In this document: in pieces, positions 57,323-64,000 of the stretch | How the letters are laid out: every line of letters starts with the position of its first letter | Position numbering within the stretch: position 1 is the stretch's first letter | From: Pseudomonas sp. Irchel s3b2 | Lineage (GTDB): Bacteria > Pseudomonadota > Gammaproteobacteria > Pseudomonadales > Pseudomonadaceae | Length of the DNA stretch: 64,000 nucleotides | Reading direction: 5' to 3' | Assembly: GCF_900187445.1 (NCBI RefSeq) | Contig: NZ_FYEB01000001.1 | Span: 124,001-188,000 of the forward strand | Notes under the pieces: generated by a model | Told to the model about the DNA's origin: nothing | The model's input: only the letters and a program-made list of their open reading frames with translations | The model's database searches: none | Position numbers and translations under genes: made by a program

Positions 57323-58819
57323 TCAATCCACGGCAACCACCCGATTCCGCCCGTTTTCCTTGGCCTGATACAACGCCTTGTCCGCCACAAACAGCAATTG
57401 CTCCAAGCCGATATCAGACGCCGTCGTCCAGGTACTGAGACCAATACTGACAGTAATCGGCGATTCATCGCCCCCCACCAACGGCAACTGCTCCACCGCC
57501 GTACGGATGTTATCGGCAATCTGTTGCGCGCCGATGCTGTCTGTTTCAGCCAGGATCACCGAAAACTCCTCGCCACCATAACGGGCGACCAGGTCCGTCG
57601 GTCGCCGAACATGGTCGCTGATCACCTTGGCCACCCTGCGCAAGGCATCGTCGCCGCTCTGATGGCCATGGCGATCATTGAATGCCTTGAAGTGATCGAC
57701 ATCAATCATCAGCACCGACAATGGCAGGCCGGAACGTTGGGCGCGAAACCATTCGTGGCGCAGGGCCTGATCCAGGCTGCGGCGATTGGCCAGGCCGGTC
57801 AAAGGGTCGGTAGCGGCCAGTTGTGCCAGTTCCTGCTCGGCACCATGACGCCGACGCAGTTCCCGGCAGAGCAACCAGGTCAGCCACAGCAGGCTCACGC
57901 ACAAGGCAATGGTCGCAAAGCTGACCACCATCGCGGTACGTTTCCAGGCTGCAAAGACTTCATCACTGGACAGCGCAACGATGACAATCAATGGCAGATT
58001 CCCGACCTTGGAGAAGGTATACAAGCGCTTGTCCTTGTGACGGCTGGAAAAGCCGGTGAAGCTGCCGTTACCTTCCTTGACGATGCGCTGAAAGTTGGGG
58101 CGGTTACTGAAGTCCCTGCCGATCAGTTCTTCGGCCAGGCGTGGTTGCTGAGCCAGCAGAATCCCGTCCTTGCTGATCAGATTGACCGTACTGTCACGAC
58201 CGATGCTCAAACTGTTGAACAACTGATCGAAGTAACTCAACCGCATGGCGGCTTCGGCCACGCCCAGGAACTCACCTTGGGAGCCGTTCACCCGGCGGCT
58301 GAAACTGATACGCCAATCCTGTTCGGGCGACCTGGCTCTGAAGGGGGGACTGATGAACATGCCCGGGTCCGGGTTGTTCACGTGAGACTGGAAGTATTCG
58401 CGGTCGGCATAGTTGCCCTGCCTGGGTTCCACCGAGGCCGAGTCGGCGATCACGTCGCCCTTGTTGTCGAGCAATAAAATGTTGCCCTTGTACGGCGCGG
58501 CGGTGGCGCGGTCGAAATAGGCCAGATGGCGAATGGCTGGAGAAACGCTCTTGAGGTCTTCTCGCTGGGAGGCTGCGATCAAACCCAGCAGGGACACATC
58601 ATAGAGTTCGACATTGCGCAGCACGTCGGCATCGATCAATTGCACGATATTGTTGGCGGCGCGAGCGGTGGACAATTCGGCATTGGCGCGTTCACGGATC
58701 AGCAGGAAGGTCACGATGCTCAGTATCGCAATCACCAACAACACACTGCCGAGAACCAGAAGCCGTTCCGAGCGCATCGAGCGACTCGAATGGCGAGATT
58801 TTGTACTGCTCACACTCAT
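57323..58819 (-). CDS. Membrane diguanylate cyclase with dCache-type sensor
   Basis: A 498-aa protein predicted to make cyclic di-GMP. TM1 is about 20-41, a periplasmic Cache-like sensor about 45-285, TM2 about 298-317 and a GGDEF domain about 330-498. The active site is G415-G-E-E-F419. The inhibitory I-site R406-P-T-D409 lies five residues before it, so product feedback is expected. The periplasmic segment NYADREYFQSHV with GEFLGVAEAAM is typical of dCache. The ligand is unknown. It is a single gene convergent with lpxC. Confidence 0.92.
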   Translation of the reverse strand: MSVSSTKSRHSSRSMRSERLLVLGSVLLVIAILSIVTFLLIRERANAELSTARAANNIVQLIDADVLRNVELYDVSLLGLIAASQREDLKSVSPAIRHLAYFDRATAAPYKGNILLLDNKGDVIADSASVEPRQGNYADREYFQSHVNNPDPGMFISPPFRARSPEQDWRISFSRRVNGSQGEFLGVAEAAMRLSYFDQLFNSLSIGRDSTVNLISKDGILLAQQPRLAEELIGRDFSNRPNFQRIVKEGNGSFTGFSSRHKDKRLYTFSKVGNLPLIVIVALSSDEVFAAWKRTAMVVSFATIALCVSLLWLTWLLCRELRRRHGAEQELAQLAATDPLTGLANRRSLDQALRHEWFRAQRSGLPLSVLMIDVDHFKAFNDRHGHQSGDDALRRVAKVISDHVRRPTDLVARYGGEEFSVILAETDSIGAQQIADNIRTAVEQLPLVGGDESPITVSIGLSTWTTASDIGLEQLLFVADKALYQAKENGRNRVVAVD

Positions 58820-58922
58820 GGTTCTGACTTCTGCAAATAAGGCGTTATGAAAGTTCTTTTACAAGAATCGGGCAGAGTCCCAGAAACCGGATGCGTCCAG
58901 AGCGCCTACATAAATGCCGGAT

Positions 58923-58954
58923 AAAAAAAGGCCAGCAAAACATGATGGCCTTTT
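58923..58954 (-). terminator. Terminator of the RND efflux operon
   Basis: Read on the minus strand, AAAAGGCCA / TGGCCTTTT with an 11-base loop ends in a run of seven T. It lies between the pump gene and the diguanylate cyclase, separating the two units. Confidence 0.9.
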
Positions 58955-59021
58955 GCTAAGAGAAGCTTAGAAGACATTCGGCGGGTAGTCGATAATTACC
59001 CTGTCGGGTGGTCTGGCTTTT

Positions 59022-62000
59022 TTATGGCGAGGGGGCTTGTCGGAACGGCAGCGGTGCTGATTTGGGTCGATGGAATAATCGCTCAAGCCACAAGTATATG
59101 ACCGGCGTAGTGAACAGCGTCAGCGCCTGGCTCACCAGCAAACCGCCGACCACCGCGATGCCCAACGGCTGGCGCAGTTCGGCGCCGGTGCCGTAGCCGA
59201 GCATCAGCGGCAGGGCGCCGAGCAGGGCGGCGAGGGTGGTCATGATAATCGGCCGGAACCGCGTCATACACGCCTCATAGATCGCCTCTTCCGGCGGCAG
59301 GCCACGGTTGCGCTGGGCGTCCAGTGCGAAGTCGATCATCAGAATGCCGTTTTTCTTGACGATGCCGATCAGCAGCACCAGCCCGATCAACGCCATGATC
59401 GAGAAGTCCTGGCCGCAGATCCACAGCATGATCACCGCCCCGAGTCCCGCCGAAGGCAGGGTCGAGATGATCGTCAGCGGATGCACGAAACTCTCGTAAA
59501 GCACGCCAAGAATGATGTACACCGCCAGCAACGCCGCCAGAATCAGCCACGGCTGGCTGGCCAGCGAGCTCTGGAACGCCTGGGCCGCGCCCTGGAAATT
59601 ACCGCTGATGGCCGTCGGCATGCCGATGTCGGTCTTGGCCTGATTGAGCATGATCACCGCATCGCCCAACGCAACGCCGGGCGCCAGGTTGAATGACAAG
59701 TTGGCCGCCGGGAACATCCCGTCGTGAGCAATGGACAACGGGCCGATGGTCGGCGCATCGAATTTCGCCAGGGCCGACAGTGGCACCATTTCCCCGCTCA
59801 GCGGCGAGCGCAGGTAGAAATAGTTGAGGCTTTCGGCCTTCCCGCGCTGTTTGGTGTCCAGTTCCAGAATCACGTTGTACTGGTTGGTCTGGGTCTGGAA
59901 TTCGTTGATTTGCCGCTGGCCGAAGGCGTCATACAGCGCTTCATCGACATCGCTGGCGGTCAAGCCGAAACGCGCCGCCGCGCTGCGGTCGATGCTGATG
60001 TGGGTAATGCTGCCGCCCAACTGCAGGTCGTTGGAAATGTCGCGAAACGCCGGGTTGCTGCGCAGTTTTTCCGTCAGGCGCTGGGTCCAGGTGCTCAGGA
60101 GTGCACCGTCGTTGCTCTTGAGCACGTATTGGTACTGGGCGCGGCTCGGGCCGGAGCTGAGGTTGATGTCTTGCCCGGCGCGCAGGTACAGCACGATGCC
60201 CGGGACTTTCATCAGCTGTGGGCGAATCCGGTCGATGAACTGGCTGGCGGACACATCGCGGTCGCCGCGTTTTTTCAGCGAAATCCAGAACCGCCCGTTG
60301 GCGATGGTCTGGTTGCTGCCCGAAACACCGACCGAGTGTGAGAACGTCTCGACGGCAGGATCGGCGGCGACGATTTCGGCCATCGCCAGGTGTTTTTTCA
60401 CCATGTCGCCGTAGGAAATGTCCGCCGCCGCTTCGGTGGTGCCGAGGACGAAACCGGTGTCCTGCACCGGGAAGAAACCCTTCGGAATGAAAATGTACCC
60501 GGCGACCGCCAGGCCGAGGGACAGGCCGAACACACCGATCATCAATTTCTGATGGGCGAGGGCGCGGCGCAGGCCTTTCTCATACAGCGCCAGCAAGCGT
60601 TCGCCGAAACCCGGTTTGCCATGGGCGTGATGCACCGGCGCGCGCATGAATAGCGCGGCCAGAGTCGGCGCCAGCGTCAGGGACACCACCACGGAAATCA
60701 TGATGGTCGAGGTGGCGGTCAGGGCGAATTCCTTGAACAACCGCCCGACCACGCCACCCATGAACAGCAGCGGAATGAACGCCGCCACCAGCGAGAAGCT
60801 GATCGAAACCACGGTAAAACCGATCTCGCCGGCACCCTTAATCGCCGCATCGCGCATGCCGTCGCCGGCCTCCAAGTGGCGATGAATGTTTTCCACCACC
60901 ACAATCGCATCGTCCACCACAAACCCGACGGACACCACAATCGCCACCAGCGTCAGGTTATTCAGGCTGAAGCCCATGATGTACATCAGGGCAAAACTGG
61001 CGATCAGCGACACACCGAGCACCGACGCCACGATCAGGGTCGCCGACAACTGCCGCAGGAACAGCGCCATCACCGCCACCACCAGCAGGATCGCGATCAG
61101 CAGGGTGACTTCCACTTCATGCAGCGAGGCGCGGATGGTCTGGGTGCGGTCGATCAACACCTTGACCTGCACCGAGGCCGGCAGCATGGCCTCCAGCGTC
61201 GGCAGGGCCGCTTGAATGCGGTCGACGGTTTCGACGATGTTGGCCCCCGGTTGCCGGAAAATCACCAGGTTCACCCCCGGCTGACCATCAGCCCAAGCCT
61301 GGATGTAGGCGTCTTCCGAACCGTTGACGACTTTGGCCACATCCTTGAGATGAACCGGTGCGCCGTCCTTGTAGGAAACAATCAGCTGACCGTATTCCTG
61401 GGGGTGGAACAATTGGTCGTTGGTGGACAAGGTCGAAATGCTCGACTCGCCGTACAGCGCACCCTTGGCCAGGTTGAGGCTGGTCTGCTGGATCGCCAGG
61501 CGAATGTCCGCCAGGGTCAGGCCAATGGCGGCGAGTTTGTCCGCCGAGGCCTGCACGCGGATCGCCGGACGTTGCTGACCGGTAATGTTGATATTGCCTA
61601 CGCCGTCGATCTGGCTAATCTGACGGGCGAGCAGGGTTTCCACCAGGTCACTGACTTCGGTGCCGGGCATTTGCGGCGAGTTGATGCTGAGGATCAGCAC
61701 CGGGCTGTCGGCCGGGTTGACCTTCCTCCAGTTCGGCAGGTTCGGCATGTCTTTGGGCAGTTTGCCGGCGGCGGTGTTGATCGCGGCCTGGACTTCCTGC
61801 GCAGCGGTATCGATGCTTTTATTGAGGGTGAATTGCAGGGTCAGGATGGTCGAGCCCAAGGCGCTGCTCGAGGTCATCTGGGTCACGCCGGGGATGGCGC
61901 TGAATTGCACTTCAAGCGGCGTGGCCACCGACGAGGCCATGGTTTCGGGGTTGGCGCCAGGCAGTTGCGCGGCCACCTGGATGGTCGGGAATTCCGCTTC

Positions 62001-62126
62001 CGGCAGTGGCGCAATCGACAGTTGCGGGAAGGCGATGACACCGAGCAGCACCAAGGCAAAGGTCAGCAGGACCGTCGCCACCGGATGATCTATGCACCAC
62101 GCGGAAACCGAGCCATGGCCCTTCAT
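59022..62126 (-). CDS. RND multidrug efflux pump, inner-membrane subunit
   Basis: A 1034-aa HAE1-type RND transporter. It has a first helix with HPVATVLLTFALVLLGVIAF, two large periplasmic loops, and the proton-relay pair D405-D406 in TM4 (VVSVGFVVDDAIVVVENIHRH, split at FVVDD). The closest branch by eye is MdtB/MdtC-like rather than MexB. Length is normal and no relay residue seems lost. It overlaps the adaptor gene (ATGA). No outer-membrane channel gene lies next to it, so it would borrow one. The substrate is not predictable. Confidence 0.92.
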   Translation of the reverse strand: MKGHGSVSAWCIDHPVATVLLTFALVLLGVIAFPQLSIAPLPEAEFPTIQVAAQLPGANPETMASSVATPLEVQFSAIPGVTQMTSSSALGSTILTLQFTLNKSIDTAAQEVQAAINTAAGKLPKDMPNLPNWRKVNPADSPVLILSINSPQMPGTEVSDLVETLLARQISQIDGVGNINITGQQRPAIRVQASADKLAAIGLTLADIRLAIQQTSLNLAKGALYGESSISTLSTNDQLFHPQEYGQLIVSYKDGAPVHLKDVAKVVNGSEDAYIQAWADGQPGVNLVIFRQPGANIVETVDRIQAALPTLEAMLPASVQVKVLIDRTQTIRASLHEVEVTLLIAILLVVAVMALFLRQLSATLIVASVLGVSLIASFALMYIMGFSLNNLTLVAIVVSVGFVVDDAIVVVENIHRHLEAGDGMRDAAIKGAGEIGFTVVSISFSLVAAFIPLLFMGGVVGRLFKEFALTATSTIMISVVVSLTLAPTLAALFMRAPVHHAHGKPGFGERLLALYEKGLRRALAHQKLMIGVFGLSLGLAVAGYIFIPKGFFPVQDTGFVLGTTEAAADISYGDMVKKHLAMAEIVAADPAVETFSHSVGVSGSNQTIANGRFWISLKKRGDRDVSASQFIDRIRPQLMKVPGIVLYLRAGQDINLSSGPSRAQYQYVLKSNDGALLSTWTQRLTEKLRSNPAFRDISNDLQLGGSITHISIDRSAAARFGLTASDVDEALYDAFGQRQINEFQTQTNQYNVILELDTKQRGKAESLNYFYLRSPLSGEMVPLSALAKFDAPTIGPLSIAHDGMFPAANLSFNLAPGVALGDAVIMLNQAKTDIGMPTAISGNFQGAAQAFQSSLASQPWLILAALLAVYIILGVLYESFVHPLTIISTLPSAGLGAVIMLWICGQDFSIMALIGLVLLIGIVKKNGILMIDFALDAQRNRGLPPEEAIYEACMTRFRPIIMTTLAALLGALPLMLGYGTGAELRQPLGIAVVGGLLVSQALTLFTTPVIYLWLERLFHRPKSAPLPFRQAPSP

Positions 62127-63283
62127 GGTTTTGGCTCCGATTGCACCACTTGTGGTGGGTCGGTCACTACCTGCACGGTCGAGCCTGGCTTGAGTCGCGA
62201 CTGACCGTCGCTGACCAAAACATCGCCGGGTTTCACGCCTTTGATGATGTCCTGACCGCTGCCTTGATGAACCATCTGAACTTGAACGGCTTCGACCTTA
62301 TCGCCGTTGACCCGGTAGACGAAATGTTGATCGAGGCCACGTTGTACGACGGTGGGCGGCACCACCAGCGCATTTTTATCCAGCGCTGTCTGAATCTTTA
62401 CCGTGACCAGCAGGCCCGGCCAAAGCTTCTGTGTGGGGTTGGCGAATTCGGCCTTGGCGCGGATGGTCCCGGTGTTGGCGTTGATCTGGTTGTCGATCAG
62501 GGTCAGGCGGCCTTCGCCCAGCAGGTTGCCGGTTTCGCCGTCGGTGTCGGCACCAATGTAAGCCTTGACCTGCGTGTGCTGTGGATCGTTGATCAGGCCT
62601 TGCAGGGTCGGCAGCATTTGCTGCGGCAGGGAAAACTCCACGGCGATCGGGTCGATCTGGGTCACCGTGAACAAGCCTTGGGTGTCAGTCATACGCAGGA
62701 AGTTGCCTTCGTCCACTGTGCGAATTCCGACGCGACCTGTGACCGGGGAGCGAATCTGTGTGTAGGAAAGCTGCACCAGAGCGGCGTCGATTGATGCCTG
62801 ATTGCCTTGGGCGGTGGCTTTGAGTTGGTTGACCAGCGCTTGTTGCTGGTCGTAGGTCTGCTTGGACACGCCGTCATCAACGCTCAGCAGTTTGTAGCGC
62901 TTGAGATTGACCTGTGCCACTTGCAGTTGCGCCTGGCTCTCGCCCAGTTGCGCTCGGGCCTGATCGAGGCTGGCGCGAATTGAACGGTCATCAAGGGTGG
63001 CCAGCAGGTCACCTTTGTTCACCTGTTGGCCTTCTTTGACCAGCAGTTTGGTGAGGATGCCGTCGATCTGCGGACGTACGACCACGCTGTGCAATGACAG
63101 CACCGAGCCGATACCGCTGATGTAGCGGGGCACGTCTTTTTCGGCAACGCTGACCACTCGCACGGGAATGGCGGTGGGGGCTGCCATTTTGGTTGTGACG
63201 GGTTTGGTGGCGTACCACACGCCCAGCGCTGCCAGGGTGATCAGAAGGGCGGCGAACAGGGCGGTTTTTTTCTGAATTCGCAT
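62123..63283 (-). CDS. RND efflux periplasmic adaptor (membrane fusion protein)
   Basis: A 386-aa adaptor. An uncleaved anchor or signal (KKTALFAALLITLAALGVWY, about 5-24) starts it. The lipoyl half-domain SVVVRPQIDGILTKLLVKEG, a coiled-coil hairpin (about 105-170) and the second lipoyl half SPVTGRVGIRTVDEGNFLR follow, then the beta-barrel and membrane-proximal domains. No lipobox Cys is seen. It is the first gene of the operon, preceded by two palindromes. Confidence 0.93.
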   Translation of the reverse strand: MRIQKKTALFAALLITLAALGVWYATKPVTTKMAAPTAIPVRVVSVAEKDVPRYISGIGSVLSLHSVVVRPQIDGILTKLLVKEGQQVNKGDLLATLDDRSIRASLDQARAQLGESQAQLQVAQVNLKRYKLLSVDDGVSKQTYDQQQALVNQLKATAQGNQASIDAALVQLSYTQIRSPVTGRVGIRTVDEGNFLRMTDTQGLFTVTQIDPIAVEFSLPQQMLPTLQGLINDPQHTQVKAYIGADTDGETGNLLGEGRLTLIDNQINANTGTIRAKAEFANPTQKLWPGLLVTVKIQTALDKNALVVPPTVVQRGLDQHFVYRVNGDKVEAVQVQMVHQGSGQDIIKGVKPGDVLVSDGQSRLKPGSTVQVVTDPPQVVQSEPKP

Positions 63284-63320
63284 GCGAGTGGGGCGCCGGG
63301 CAGAGTGGTCGGAGTTTTGT

Positions 63321-63348
63321 CAGGTTTATACCTTCCTTTATAAACCTG
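63321..63348 (-). promoter_or_regulatory. Candidate operator 1 upstream of the RND operon
   Basis: CAGGTTTATA, eight bases, TATAAACCTG: a perfect 10-bp inverted repeat 38 bp before the adaptor start. The A/T-rich arms include TATAAA, so it may overlap the -10 region. The form suits a TetR- or MarR-type repressor; no regulator gene is adjacent within the window. Confidence 0.6.
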
Positions 63349-63371
63349 TTAGCCCGTCAGGAATGACTGCT

Positions 63372-63391
63372 AACTGACGGCGCTGTCAGTT
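63372..63391 (-). promoter_or_regulatory. Candidate operator 2 upstream of the RND operon
   Basis: AACTGAC, six bases, GTCAGTT: a perfect 7-bp inverted repeat whose centre GGCGCT is itself nearly symmetric. It is a different sequence from operator 1 and lies 24 bp further from the gene, suggesting a second regulator or an activator site. Confidence 0.55.
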
Positions 63392-63515
63392 TGGACCTCT
63401 CTGGATTGATGCTGATTCCCCTGTAGGTGCTGCCGGAAGTCTGCGATCTTTTGAGTTTATTTTTTGATGCCGGCCGAAGGAAGCGGTTTGTGGCCAGTCA
63501 GTTAAGCGCAATTCA

Positions 63516-63619
63516 TGTAGGAGCGAGCTGCTCCGGGCGGCGTTCCGACGAACACGGCGGCACAGTCAACGTTGATGTCGCCTGGCATACCGCTTTCGCG
63601 AGCAAGCTCGCTCCTACAG
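63516..63619. repeat. Mixed REP doublet
   Basis: The left arm (63516 onwards, TAGGAGCGAGCTGCTCCGGG) and the right arm (ending 63619, GCGAGCAAGCTCGCTCCTA) are inverted only over the outer GTAGGAGCGAGC part; the inner parts belong to different REP types. It lies between the L,D-transpeptidase gene and the RND promoter region. Confidence 0.75.
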
Positions 63620-63641
63620 GGTTCCGCGGGAGATTATAAAG

Positions 63642-64000
63642 TTAAGGGCGAATCTCGATCATCGTGCCGTCCGGCACCAGACCCCAGACTTCGCGCATGT
63701 CCATGTTGCGCATGGCGATACAGCCGTCGGTCCAGTCCAGGGTGTGGAACAGGTCTTCGGGGTTGTCTTCGGTATCCGGGGTGCCGTGGATCATGATCAT
63801 GCCACCAGGCTCGACGCCTTCGCGCCGGGCGCGGGCGGAGTCGCTGATATTAGGGTAGGAGATGTGCATCGCCAGGTTGAAACGGTCGCTGATCTTGCGC
63901 CAGTCCACCCAATAAAAGCCTTCAGGGGTGCGTTTGTCGCCCTCCATCAACTTCGGCCCTTTGGGGCGTTTACCCAGGGAAATGCGATAGGTCTTGATCG
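63642..64000 (-). CDS. L,D-transpeptidase (YkuD domain), N-terminus outside the window
   Basis: The frame stays open to the window edge (TYRISLGKRPKGPKLMEGDK), so only about 119 C-terminal residues are visible. KMEGD-like KLMEGDKRTPEGFYWV is the YkuD start strand. The catalytic site has the conserved His in MIHGTPD and the Cys in WTDGCIAMRN, where SHGC is more usual. Such enzymes make 3-3 crosslinks or attach lipoproteins to peptidoglycan in the periplasm; which one cannot be told here. Confidence 0.88.
   Translation of the reverse strand, partial: IKTYRISLGKRPKGPKLMEGDKRTPEGFYWVDWRKISDRFNLAMHISYPNISDSARARREGVEPGGMIMIHGTPDTEDNPEDLFHTLDWTDGCIAMRNMDMREVWGLVPDGTMIEIRP

Overview
The window is a stretch of chromosome from a Pseudomonas of the fluorescens group. 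The evidence is the high-GC codon use, the Pseudomonas-type gene order (rnpB followed by the whole division and cell-wall cluster; lepA-lepB-rnc-era-recO-pdxJ), a HupN-type HU protein, and several REP/REPIN-type paired inverted repeats between genes. Almost all of it is core genome. I see no phage, insertion sequence, CRISPR array, tRNA or rRNA gene.

Layout. 1-4.1 kb: the end of an L-amino-acid ABC transporter operon (aapJQMP), closed by a strong terminator. 4.3-8.7 kb: accessory genes, namely a leaderless cysteine-rich subtilase, a FadR-type GntR regulator overlapping a CynX-type MFS transporter, and an NTF2-fold protein. 8.8-12.3 kb: a GIY-YIG protein, a GST, a membrane-anchored glutaredoxin, and the nucleoid proteins YejK and HupN facing away from each other. 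12.5-19.1 kb (minus strand): rlmF, then a pepA-holC-hypothetical-valS block. 19.4-21.6 kb: lptF and lptG, the inner-membrane half of the LPS exporter. 21.8-27.9 kb: lepA-lepB-(39-aa ORF)-rnc-era-recO-pdxJ. 28.0-34.0 kb: mltF facing away from purL, then a NIF3/CutA-like protein.

34.1-38.6 kb: lpoA-yraN-gmhA-dolP on the minus strand, divergent from rsmI, followed by the RNase P RNA gene. 39.4-57.2 kb: the complete dcw cluster (mraZ, rsmH, ftsL, ftsI, murE, murF, mraY, murD, ftsW, murG, murC, ddlB, ftsQ, ftsA, ftsZ, lpxC). Most of its genes overlap or abut. It starts at a clear sigma-70-like promoter followed by three 10-bp-spaced TGG repeats that fit an MraZ operator. 57.3-64 kb (minus strand): a membrane diguanylate cyclase with an I-site, an RND efflux operon (adaptor plus pump, no outer-membrane partner) with two palindromes upstream, and the end of an L,D-transpeptidase gene.

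The core theme is envelope biogenesis: lipid II synthesis and septation (dcw), PBP activation (LpoA), outer-membrane maintenance (DolP), LPS core heptose (GmhA), lipid A commitment (LpxC), LPS export (LptFG) and peptidoglycan turnover (MltF, L,D-transpeptidase). I did not find an obviously new multigene system. The points most worth a second look are the cysteine-rich subtilase, the three-half-site operator of the GntR regulator, the 39-aa ORF in the slot between lepB and rnc, the two palindromes before the RND operon, and the REPIN-like repeats.
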